Positions 8,476 to 16,137 of a stretch of DNA of 64,000 nt are shown one piece after another. Below the pieces are notes generated by a model. It saw only the letters and a list, made by a program, of their open reading frames with translations, had not been told where the DNA came from and did not search any database. Source of the DNA: Dethiobacter sp. (GTDB taxonomy: Bacteria > Bacillota_D > Dethiobacteria > Dethiobacterales > Dethiobacteraceae). How positions within the stretch are numbered: position 1 is the first letter of the stretch; the number at the start of each line of letters is the position of its first letter. The DNA is taken from contig JAGXSQ010000117.1 in assembly GCA_018333395.1 (NCBI GenBank), positions 4,348 to 68,347 on the forward strand, in the 5' to 3' direction. Both the position numbers and the translations under genes were made by a program.

Positions 8476-9930
8476 TTGAAAATGATGACAGGTAAGGAAT
8501 ATATTGATAGTTTGCGGCAGTTGAAAACGGTTGTTTACGCGTTCGGGGAAAAGTTGGATAATATTGTGGACCATCCATTAATCAAGCCCCATGTTAATGC
8601 GGCAGCAACTACTTATGAAATGGCGCATGACCCGGAGTTTGAAGACTTGGTAACGGCCACTTCGCATCTGACCGGAGAAAAAGTCAGTCGCTTTACCCAT
8701 ATCCATCACAGCACAGATGACCTTATCAAGAAAGTAAAAATGCTGCGGGCTATCGCACAGCGTACCGGTTCCTGCTACCAGCGCTGTGTAGGTTTTGACG
8801 GTATTAACGCCCTTTATGCTACTACTTATGAAATAGATCAGAAGTATGGCACCAACTACCATGAAAGAATGAAAGACTTCGTTAAATACCTGCAAAAGAC
8901 GGATAAAATGGTCGCTGGTTCCATGACTGATCCGAAAGGTGATAGGGGGTTATCTCCAGGTAAGCAGACTGATCCTGACATGTACGTACGTGTTGTGGAG
9001 AAGAACGAAAAAGGTATTGTCATCCGCGGAGCTAAGGCACACCAGACAGGTGTCGTTAATTCTCACGAAATGCTGATTATGCCCACCATTGCTTTGGATG
9101 AAACAGAGAAGGATTATGCTGTGGCTTGCGCTATCCCAGTGGACGCCCCTGGTGTATTGCATATCTTTGGCCGGCAGACTAATGACACTCGCAAATTTGA
9201 TGAAATGGACCAAGGCAATGCTTGCTTCGGAGCGGTAGGCGGAGAGGCGCTGACCGTACTGGAAGATGTTTTTGTACCATGGGAGCGGGTGTTTATGTGC
9301 GGTGAATACGATTTTGCCGGCATGATGGTGGAGCGTTTCGCCTGCTACCACCGTCAGAACTACGGCGGATGCAAAGGCGGTGTTAGCGATATTCTCATAG
9401 GCGCCACAGCGGCCATGGCAGAAATGAATGGAGTGGCGAAAGCTTCGCATATTAGGGATAAAATTGTCGAGATGATTCACCTGGCGGAAACAATTTACTG
9501 TGGCTCAGTAGCTTGCTCCAGCCAGGGAAGGCCGCTACCGTGTGGTTCATACTTTGTAGACCCGCTGCTCGCCAACGTCACAAAACTTAATGTCACCAGA
9601 AATATTTATGAGATCTGTCGCTTGAGTCACGATATCGCCGGAGGCCTCTTGGCTACTACGCCATCGGAACAAGATTTAAACCACCCTGAGGTTGGTAAGT
9701 ACGTGGAGAAGTACAGCAAAGGAGTGGATTCTGTGCCCGCTATCGAGCGCCTGCGCATGGCAAGGTTGCTGGAAAACATGACAGGTGGTACAGCACTTGT
9801 GGAGAGCATGCATGGAGCCGGTTCACCTCAGGCGCAACGTGTAATGATACTTCGCCAAGGTAATCTTGCGCATAAAGTTAAAATGGCCAAAAGGCTGGCC
9901 AGCCGTGATCGATCGGGCAATGAAAGATAA
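8476..9930 (+). CDS. abfD: 4-hydroxybutyryl-CoA dehydratase / vinylacetyl-CoA isomerase
   Basis: Oxygen-sensitive FAD and [4Fe-4S] enzyme that dehydrates 4-hydroxybutyryl-CoA to crotonyl-CoA; 484 residues, the usual length, in the 4-hydroxyphenylacetate 3-hydroxylase superfamily. The cluster ligands known from Clostridium aminobutyricum (Cys99, Cys103, His292, Cys299) are matched by Cys100 and Cys104 (GSCYQRCVG) and by His292 and Cys299 (YHRQNYGGCKGG). Their presence separates it from the oxygen-dependent hydroxylase relatives. The start is taken as TTG at 8476, 5 bases after GAGAGGAAG; ATG at 8482 is the alternative. This gene gives the island its strongest functional clue: use of 4-hydroxybutyrate or a close analogue. 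Confidence 0.92.
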   Translation: MKMMTGKEYIDSLRQLKTVVYAFGEKLDNIVDHPLIKPHVNAAATTYEMAHDPEFEDLVTATSHLTGEKVSRFTHIHHSTDDLIKKVKMLRAIAQRTGSCYQRCVGFDGINALYATTYEIDQKYGTNYHERMKDFVKYLQKTDKMVAGSMTDPKGDRGLSPGKQTDPDMYVRVVEKNEKGIVIRGAKAHQTGVVNSHEMLIMPTIALDETEKDYAVACAIPVDAPGVLHIFGRQTNDTRKFDEMDQGNACFGAVGGEALTVLEDVFVPWERVFMCGEYDFAGMMVERFACYHRQNYGGCKGGVSDILIGATAAMAEMNGVAKASHIRDKIVEMIHLAETIYCGSVACSSQGRPLPCGSYFVDPLLANVTKLNVTRNIYEICRLSHDIAGGLLATTPSEQDLNHPEVGKYVEKYSKGVDSVPAIERLRMARLLENMTGGTALVESMHGAGSPQAQRVMILRQGNLAHKVKMAKRLASRDRSGNER

Positions 9931-9938
9931 CCTTTTTA

Positions 9939-10271
9939 ATGATGGCTATGAAGATGCCTGCTAAAATAGCCGTCAAATTCTGCGGGAACTGCAACCCGCA
10001 AATATCCTGCGGAGAAATCTTAAAAGAGATAAAAACTAAAGCCGCGAGTAGGTTGCCGGCGGCGGAGTTTGTATCTTGGGACTCCCCGGAGACAGATGTA
10101 TTACTGGTAATCAGCGGCTGTCCTGTGGATTGTGCCGCTAGGCCTCAGGGTAGCGCTGAGGAAATTGTTGTGGCCGGCGAGTCGGTTAACACTGTTGGTT
10201 GTGGAGCAGACCAAATAAGCAAGCGCGTGCTTGATATTCTACAGCGCCTAATGGCTGGGAGGGAGAAATAA
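9939..10271 (+). CDS. Small cysteine-rich protein of unknown function
   Basis: Not recognised. The 110-residue product has six cysteines in paired motifs: Cys15 and Cys18 in FCGNCNP, Cys24, Cys61 and Cys65 in SGCPVDCA, and Cys88. The spacing does not match a ferredoxin CxxCxxCxxxCP. An alternating strand/helix pattern suggests a small thioredoxin-like or [2Fe-2S]-like fold, but that is inference. There is no signal peptide or membrane segment. It lies 8 bases after the dehydratase stop and directly abuts the thiolase, so it is co-expressed with them. A role as redox carrier, metal-cluster donor or subunit for the iron-sulfur dehydratase is possible. The ATG at 9939 has a weak ribosome site; ATGs at 9942, 9948 and 9954 are alternatives. 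Confidence 0.75.
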   Translation: MMAMKMPAKIAVKFCGNCNPQISCGEILKEIKTKAASRLPAAEFVSWDSPETDVLLVISGCPVDCAARPQGSAEEIVVAGESVNTVGCGADQISKRVLDILQRLMAGREK

Positions 10272-11453
10272 TTGGGTAAAGAGATTGTGATTATTGACGG
10301 TTGCCGTTCACCTATCGGCGATTTTGGCGGGGCGTTCAAAGAGTTCTTGCCGTCTAATCTTGCTGTTCCCGTGGTGCAGGCCTTAATGGAGAAAACAGGC
10401 GTGGATAAAGCGCTGGTTGAAGAAATAATACTCGGCCAGTGCCTCCAGCGGACTGACGACGCCAATACTGCCCGGGTGGTGGCGCTGAAGGCTGGGTTCC
10501 CCAAAGAAACTACCGGAGTTACTGTGCAGAGGCAGTGCAGTTCTGCGATGCAGGCCATTATTCAAGGATATCATGAGTTATATCACGGTGATGTAGACAT
10601 GGTTATCGCAGGCGGTGTGGAAGTAATGAGTTCTTCGCCTTATGTGCTAAAAGCCGCTCGTTGGGGACAGCGCCTGCAGCACGGCGGCATGCATGACACC
10701 GTCTGGGAAATACTGACTGACCCGGTGGCTAACATTATGATGGGTGTGACTGCAGAAAATCTGGCGGAGAAATATGGGATTACCCGGGATGAACAGGATG
10801 AAGTAGCTTTCCAGAGCCATGCTAAGGCCATAAAAGCTGCCAAAGAGGGACTTTTCAGCGAAGAAATTGTGCCCATTTCTGTGCCTAGAGGCAAAAAAGC
10901 GCCGCTAGTAGTTGATAAGGATGAGCACCCGCGTGAAGATATTGACAGGGAAAAGCTGGCCCAGTTGCCGGCCGCTTTTCGCAAAGACGGTACAGTTACC
11001 GCGGGTAATGCTTCCGGAATTAATGACGGAGCGGCAGCGGTACTGATGACGACGGCGGAACGCGCCCGGCAACTCGGGTTAGAGCCCATGGGCAGGATAA
11101 TATCTTTTGCCTGGGCGGGTGTGGAGCCGGAGTTAATGGGCTACGGCCCTGTGCCGGCGACGAAAAAAGCCTTGCAAAGAGCAGGATTAACCATTGATGA
11201 TATGGAGCTGATCGAGGTTAACGAAGCCTTTGCCGCTCAATACCTGGCCTGTGAAAAGTTATTGGGGTTGAACAGGCAAATAACTAATGTTAATGGCAGC
11301 GGTATAGGCTTGGGACATCCAGTCGGCTGCACAGGAACGCGTATTGTGGTTACATTATTGCACGAAATGGCTAGGCGCAGTCTCCGCTACGGCCTAGCTA
11401 CTCTCTGTGTCGGCGGCGGGATGGGAGTGTCTTTGATTGTGGAAAGAACTTAA
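10272..11453 (+). CDS. Acetyl-CoA acetyltransferase (thiolase)
   Basis: Biosynthetic/degradative thiolase of 393 residues that interconverts acetoacetyl-CoA plus CoA with two acetyl-CoA. The acylated cysteine is Cys89 (RQCSSAM). The NEAFAAQ loop, His349 (GLGHPVG) and the proton-donor Cys379 (LCVGGGMG) complete the active site. The start is TTG at 10272, directly after the TAA of the small cysteine-rich gene, with GGGAGGGAG as ribosome site. In the pathway it would release two acetyl-CoA as the final step. Confidence 0.95.
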   Translation: MGKEIVIIDGCRSPIGDFGGAFKEFLPSNLAVPVVQALMEKTGVDKALVEEIILGQCLQRTDDANTARVVALKAGFPKETTGVTVQRQCSSAMQAIIQGYHELYHGDVDMVIAGGVEVMSSSPYVLKAARWGQRLQHGGMHDTVWEILTDPVANIMMGVTAENLAEKYGITRDEQDEVAFQSHAKAIKAAKEGLFSEEIVPISVPRGKKAPLVVDKDEHPREDIDREKLAQLPAAFRKDGTVTAGNASGINDGAAAVLMTTAERARQLGLEPMGRIISFAWAGVEPELMGYGPVPATKKALQRAGLTIDDMELIEVNEAFAAQYLACEKLLGLNRQITNVNGSGIGLGHPVGCTGTRIVVTLLHEMARRSLRYGLATLCVGGGMGVSLIVERT

Positions 11454-11477
11454 AAGTAGGCACGGGAGGGGATTAGT

Positions 11478-12338
11478 ATGGAGATAAAAACTATTGGGGT
11501 TGTCGGTAGCGGTTTGATGGGCAGTGGTATTGCGCAGGTAGCCTTGCAGGCCGGATACAAAGTGATTCTAAATGATGTTAAAGAAGAATTTATTAGCAAG
11601 GGCATTAGTATAATGCGGAATAATTTGCACCGGGACATAAAAAAAGGCCGGAAAACTGCTGAGGAAATGGAGCAGATGCTATCCTGCCTAGCCACAACCA
11701 CGGAGCTTTCTGATCTGTCAATCGCGGACTTGGTTATTGAAGCTGTATTTGAGCGGATGGAGGTCAAAAAACAGCTCTTTGCCGCTCTTTGTAAAATCTG
11801 CAAGTCCGATACCTGCCTTATTTCGAACACCTCTGGACTTAGTATTACGGAAATCGCTTCCGCGACAAAAAGGTCTGATAAGGTGGTGGGGTTGCACTTT
11901 TTTAACCCGGTCCCCTTAATGAAGCTTGTAGAGGTCATCAGAGCTTATGACACCTCAGATGAAACGTTTGACATGGCTTGGGACCTTTCCATCAAACTTG
12001 GCAAGGAACCGATAGCCGTGCAGGACGCTCCTCTCTTCGCTGTCAACAGGATACTGGTTCCCATGATTAATGAAGCAATCCTTGTTTTGTCGGAAGGTAT
12101 AGCCACCGCCGAGGATATCGATAAAGGGCTGAGGCTTGGCGCAAGCCACCCCATGGGCCCCTTGGCGTTAGCCGATTTAATCGGGCTCGATACTCTGCTC
12201 ATGGTTCAGGAGACGCTCTATAAAGAAACCGCAGACTCCAAATACCGCCCCGCATTGCTGTTAAAACAACTAGTAAGAGCAGGTCATTACGGCCGCAAGA
12301 CGGGACGAGGCTTTTACAACTATGAAGTGATTATGTAG
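11478..12338 (+). CDS. 3-hydroxybutyryl-CoA dehydrogenase
   Basis: NAD(P)-dependent 3-hydroxyacyl-CoA dehydrogenase of 286 residues, the monofunctional clostridial Hbd/MmgB type. The N-terminal Rossmann motif is [14 protein letters not shown]. The [14 protein letters not shown] motif holds the catalytic His140, and the C-terminal all-helical dimerisation domain ends [11 protein letters not shown]. It would oxidise 3-hydroxybutyryl-CoA to acetoacetyl-CoA for the thiolase encoded just upstream. The enoyl-CoA hydratase that would make its substrate from crotonyl-CoA is not in the window. GGGAGGGGA lies about 6 bases before the ATG. Confidence 0.95.
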   Translation: MEIKTIGVVGSGLMGSGIAQVALQAGYKVILNDVKEEFISKGISIMRNNLHRDIKKGRKTAEEMEQMLSCLATTTELSDLSIADLVIEAVFERMEVKKQLFAALCKICKSDTCLISNTSGLSITEIASATKRSDKVVGLHFFNPVPLMKLVEVIRAYDTSDETFDMAWDLSIKLGKEPIAVQDAPLFAVNRILVPMINEAILVLSEGIATAEDIDKGLRLGASHPMGPLALADLIGLDTLLMVQETLYKETADSKYRPALLLKQLVRAGHYGRKTGRGFYNYEVIM

Positions 12339-12501
12339 CCTAGGGAAGCCATACTCTGATTGGAGCATATACAAGTCAAGAGCAGAAAGGGGGTGGAATT
12401 ATAAGAATTATAAATAGACTGAATATTTCGCCAGAAGGTTGTGGTGCTTTTGGGGTTTGAGGAGGATTGTTGCCGGCTCAGTAAACGCCAAACAAATTAC
12501 T

Positions 12502-12536
12502 AGGGGAGGTGAAAGCAGGCTTTTGCCTGCGGCACA
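12502..12536 (+). promoter_or_regulatory. Ribosome site separated from the start codon by a hairpin
   Basis: The only good Shine-Dalgarno for the permease is AGGGGAGGT (12502-12510), 26 bases before the ATG at 12537 and so too far for normal initiation. Between them is a perfect small stem, GCAGGC (12515-12520) and GCCTGC (12525-12530), with a TTTT loop. Folding this 16-base hairpin leaves about 10 bases of effective spacing. An in-frame TGA (12510-12512) rules out a more upstream start. Phage T4 gene 38 is a known case of such bridging. The 12339-12501 stretch before it holds no gene I can support. Confidence 0.6.
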
Positions 12537-13886
12537 ATGATCAATTCATTAGCTAAACCATTTGTTCGTTTTGTGGAAAGGTATTATCCAGACCCGTACA
12601 TTTTTGCGTTACTGCTTACTTTCCTAGCGTATATCATGGCTTTTCTCTTTACAGATACTACGTTTATTGGTGCTGTTACGGCCTGGGGCGGCGGTTTTGC
12701 CGGTTTAATGGCCTTTATCGCCCAAGTGGGTTTTACTTTGCTTTCCAGCTCGGCTCTTGCTAATACGCGTCCTGTTAAAAGGTTCTTGCAAAAAATTGCG
12801 GGCCTGCCTAACAGTGCGGCGACCTCTTATGCTTTGGCAGCCTTTGTGACGGCTATTGCCAGCTTGATTGCCTGGGCGCTGGGATTAATCGCGGGGGGCA
12901 TTTTGGCGCGTCACATCCAGTACCAAGCTCAAAAGAAGGGGATTAAGGTTCACTATCCCCTGCTCGTAGCGGCAGCTTATTCCGGCTTTGTGATCTGGCA
13001 TATGGGCTACTCCGGCAGTGCCCAATTAATGGTGGCCACGCCAGGTCATGCCATGGAAGCCTTGATCGGCATCATCCCTGTCTCCGCTACTCTTTTCGCG
13101 GGTTATAATTTGTTAGGAATAGTTTTCCTGGTCATCACACTCCCGATATTGGCGGCTTTAATGAAACCCAAGGACTCGGACAGGATTGTCGAGCTTTCTG
13201 ATGAGGTGATGGCTCAAATTACGGAAGAAGGTCACGCCGCTACAGCCAAAGAAGCTCCACCCGCAACTTTTGGCGAAAAACTGGAGAGAATGCGGTGGAT
13301 TAACATTGTTGCCGGCGCCCTGATGGCCATATTTCTGTTCAACCATTTCTCTAATAGGGGAATGGACTTGAATTTGAACATCGTGAACTGGTCATTTCTG
13401 ACCCTCGGGCTGCTCCTGTCGAATTCACCTATTCACTATGTGGGATTGATCAATGCAGCCGCAAAAAACGTCGGACCGATACTGCTGCAGTATCCTTTTT
13501 ATGCGGGCTTGATGGGCCTGATGGGAGGCACCGGCTTGGTCAAGGTCTTGTCGGAGTGGTTTATAGTCGTGGCCAACGCGGAAACGCTGCCGGTCTTTGC
13601 GTTCTGGTCAGCAGGCATATTGAATATGTTTATTCCCTCCGGCGGTGGTCAGTGGGCGGTCCAGGGCCCGATAATGCTTGGGGCGGCAAGCTCCTTAGGG
13701 GTAAGTCCGGCCGTTATTGTCAATGCTGTGGCTTACGGTGACCAGTGGACAAACATGATTCAACCTTTTTGGTCCATTCCCCTCCTGGCAGTTGCGGGTC
13801 TTAAAATGCGTGACATGATGGGGTACTGTTTTATTACGCTGATCTATACCGGTGTGGTTTTTTCAGTATTGTTGCTCATAGCTTGA
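12537..13886 (+). CDS. atoE: Short-chain fatty acid permease, AtoE family
   Basis: Polytopic inner-membrane transporter of 449 residues with roughly a dozen hydrophobic segments; resembles AtoE, which carries short-chain fatty acids such as acetoacetate and butyrate. Characteristic stretches include FVERYYPDPYIFALLLTF at the N-terminus, GYSGSAQLMVATPGH in the middle and IPSGGGQWAVQGP near the C-terminus. As last gene of the sigma-54 operon it is the expected entry route for the acid that the CoA-transferase or acetoacetyl-CoA synthetase activates. Its translation start is unusual because a hairpin separates it from the ribosome site. Confidence 0.93.
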   Translation: MINSLAKPFVRFVERYYPDPYIFALLLTFLAYIMAFLFTDTTFIGAVTAWGGGFAGLMAFIAQVGFTLLSSSALANTRPVKRFLQKIAGLPNSAATSYALAAFVTAIASLIAWALGLIAGGILARHIQYQAQKKGIKVHYPLLVAAAYSGFVIWHMGYSGSAQLMVATPGHAMEALIGIIPVSATLFAGYNLLGIVFLVITLPILAALMKPKDSDRIVELSDEVMAQITEEGHAATAKEAPPATFGEKLERMRWINIVAGALMAIFLFNHFSNRGMDLNLNIVNWSFLTLGLLLSNSPIHYVGLINAAAKNVGPILLQYPFYAGLMGLMGGTGLVKVLSEWFIVVANAETLPVFAFWSAGILNMFIPSGGGQWAVQGPIMLGAASSLGVSPAVIVNAVAYGDQWTNMIQPFWSIPLLAVAGLKMRDMMGYCFITLIYTGVVFSVLLLIA

Positions 13887-13905
13887 GAGTTGTGTCTCTA
13901 AGTCA

Positions 13906-13946
13906 GGACGACGGCGGACCTTTCATGAAAAGCTCCGCCGTCGTCC
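13906..13946 (+). terminator. Strong hairpin after the permease gene
   Basis: A perfect 13 bp G+C-rich stem (13906-13918 with 13934-13946) closes a 15-base loop that itself contains the palindrome TTTCATGAAA. The T-run after it is weak (GGTTTATTTT), so it may end the operon inefficiently or protect the 3' end. The sigma-54 promoter for the next gene begins about 25 bases later. Confidence 0.6.
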
Positions 13947-13972
13947 CATATGGGGGTTTATTTTAAGTTTTT

Positions 13973-13988
13973 TGGCATAAATATTGCA
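13973..13988 (+). promoter_or_regulatory. Second sigma-54 promoter, for acetoacetyl-CoA synthetase
   Basis: TGGCA-TAAATA-TTGCA has the invariant GG at 13974-13975 and GC at 13986-13987, separated by exactly 10 bases. The predicted start near 13999 gives a short leader with AGGAGGT at 14011-14017. No copy of the TGTAGCGCTACA element was found just upstream, so the enhancer used here is unclear. Confidence 0.8.
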
Positions 13989-14025
13989 AAAAAGAGGGTG
14001 AAACATCACAAGGAGGTTTTAGCCT

Positions 14026-15978
14026 TTGAAAAAGCCGCTTTGGACGCCTAATGCCGAGCGTAAGTCCCGGGCCAACATGACCGGCTTCATCAGCTTGGTC
14101 AATGAAAAGTTCAGCAAAAATTTTGCGGACTATGACGAGCTTTACAACTGGTCTGTTGACCATAGCGCTGATTTCTGGCCGCTGATGTGGCAGTTTGGGG
14201 AAATAATCGCTTCCCGTCCTTACACTAGTGTGGTCAAAAATTTCGCTGATATGTTTAACAGCGAATGGTTTGAAGGGGCGAGGCTGAATTTTGCCGAAAA
14301 CCTGCTGCGTTACCGGGACGAACGGACGGCCCTGGTCTTTAAAGGAGAAGCTGCGCCGCCCAGACGAATGACTTACCGCGAGCTGTATAACGAAGTAGCG
14401 CGCTTGAGCCGCGCTTTACGTGCCGCCGGTGTGACGGCAGGAGACCGGGTGGCGGGCTTTATGCCCAATATGATTGAGACGGTGGCGGCGATGCTCGCTA
14501 CAGCCAGTATTGGCGCGATCTGGTCGTCGTGTTCTCCTGATTTCGGGTTCCAGGGAGTGATGGATCGTTTCGGGCAGATCCAGCCCAAAGTGTTGTTCTG
14601 TGCCAACGGCTACTCTTACAATGGCAAAAATTTTGACTCACTCGCTAAGGCACGGCAAATTACGGAGGAAATTCCTGCTATTGAAAAGGTCGTGGTGGTC
14701 CCTTACACTGAAGCAGCACCGGACCTGGGCGGCATCAGAGGAGCGCTCATGTACAGTGATTTTTTGGGGAAAGAGAACGCGCCGGAAATAGAATTTGCTC
14801 AGCTTCCTTTCGAGCATCCTTTGTATATTATGTACTCGTCAGGCACCACGGGCGTGCCAAAGTGCATCGTCCACGGTGCCGGCGGAACACTAATTCAGCA
14901 TCTCAAAGAACTAATCCTGCACTCCGACCTGACGCGGCAAGATACCATTTTCTACTTTACTACCTGCGGCTGGATGATGTGGAACTGGCTCGTCAGCTCT
15001 CTGGCGGTAGGTGCCACGATTGTTCTCTTTGACGGATCTCCTTTTTACCCTGATGCGGGGGCGCTTTTACAACTGGCGCAGGATGAAAGAATCACCGTTT
15101 TTGGTACCAGCGCTAGGTATCTCGCTTCGGCAGAACAAGCCGGAGTCAGGGCAAAGGATAAGTATGATCTAACGCCGCTGAAGACCATCCTTTCTACCGG
15201 TTCACCGCTGACGGTAGAAAGTTTCCGCTATGTCTACCGTGAGATTAAAGAGGACGTCTGTCTTTCGTCTATCTCCGGCGGCACAGATATTATCTCCTGT
15301 TTTGCCCTGGGGAATCCTATTGCTCCCGTTTATGAGGGCGAGCTACAGTGCCGCGGCCTAGGGATGAAAGTGCAGGCGTTTGACTTGGCAGGACGGCCGG
15401 TTGTCGGTGAGAAAGGTGAGCTGGTTTGCTCAGAACCCTTCCCGTCTATGCCGATTTATTTCTGGAATGACCCGGAGGACAAGAAATACCTAGGCGCCTA
15501 TTTTGAGACTTTCAAAAATGTCTGGCACCATGGCGATTATGTAGAATTGACCGACACAGGGGGCATGATTATTTACGGGCGATCTGATGCTACACTGAAC
15601 CCCGGCGGGGTCAGAATCGGCACATCAGAAATCTATCGCCAGTTGGAAGCTGTTCCGGAGGTGCTTGATAGCCTCGTAATAGGTCAGGAGTGGCGCACTG
15701 ACGAGCGCGTCATTCTCTTTGTCAAACTAGCACCTGGCCTTGAACTGACCGAAGAGTTGAAAAGCAGCATTAAGGCTACCATCAGGAAGCACACCACACC
15801 CCGTCATGTGCCGGAAAAAATTCTGGCCATTGACGATATTCCCTATACTATCAACGGCAAGAAAGTGGAGATGGCGGTAAAGAAAGTTATCCACGGGCAG
15901 GAGGTCCTCAACAGAGACGCGTTAGCCAATCCTCAGGCACTGGAACTTTACCGGGATCTGCCGGAGCTGAGCACATAA
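14026..15978 (+). CDS. Acetoacetyl-CoA synthetase
   Basis: ATP-dependent ligase of 650 residues (acetoacetate + ATP + CoA to acetoacetyl-CoA + AMP + PPi). The length and the WFEGARLNFAENLL segment are typical of AacS rather than acetyl-CoA synthetase. The adenylate-forming core has YSSGTTGVPKCIVH, the GGTDI motif, and the hinge region YGRSDATLNPGGVRIG. The catalytic lysine lies in TINGKKVE near the C-terminus. It starts with TTG at 14026, 8 bases after AGGAGGT. It has its own sigma-54 promoter, so acetoacetate activation can be added to the upstream CoA-transfer pathway, sharing its permease and thiolase. Confidence 0.93.
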   Translation: MKKPLWTPNAERKSRANMTGFISLVNEKFSKNFADYDELYNWSVDHSADFWPLMWQFGEIIASRPYTSVVKNFADMFNSEWFEGARLNFAENLLRYRDERTALVFKGEAAPPRRMTYRELYNEVARLSRALRAAGVTAGDRVAGFMPNMIETVAAMLATASIGAIWSSCSPDFGFQGVMDRFGQIQPKVLFCANGYSYNGKNFDSLAKARQITEEIPAIEKVVVVPYTEAAPDLGGIRGALMYSDFLGKENAPEIEFAQLPFEHPLYIMYSSGTTGVPKCIVHGAGGTLIQHLKELILHSDLTRQDTIFYFTTCGWMMWNWLVSSLAVGATIVLFDGSPFYPDAGALLQLAQDERITVFGTSARYLASAEQAGVRAKDKYDLTPLKTILSTGSPLTVESFRYVYREIKEDVCLSSISGGTDIISCFALGNPIAPVYEGELQCRGLGMKVQAFDLAGRPVVGEKGELVCSEPFPSMPIYFWNDPEDKKYLGAYFETFKNVWHHGDYVELTDTGGMIIYGRSDATLNPGGVRIGTSEIYRQLEAVPEVLDSLVIGQEWRTDERVILFVKLAPGLELTEELKSSIKATIRKHTTPRHVPEKILAIDDIPYTINGKKVEMAVKKVIHGQEVLNRDALANPQALELYRDLPELST

Positions 15979-16044
15979 GACTGATGCAGTCACTCATCGC
16001 TCTTTGTGCATAAGTGCATCTTTTTGACGGTTCAGAGGTTTGCG

Positions 16045-16075
16045 AAAGACAGCTAGATTCCTGGCTGTCTTTTTT
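16045..16075 (+). terminator. Rho-independent terminator after acetoacetyl-CoA synthetase
   Basis: The stem AAAGACAGC / GCTGTCTTT (16045-16053 with 16064-16072) has a 10-base loop and is followed by a run of T to 16075. It separates the catabolic island from the ABC transporter operon. Confidence 0.88.
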
Positions 16076-16137
16076 GTCGGCATTAAGACATTTTCAAAGC
16101 AACGGCCGAGTAAAGATATTTGATAGGAGGGGGTGTT

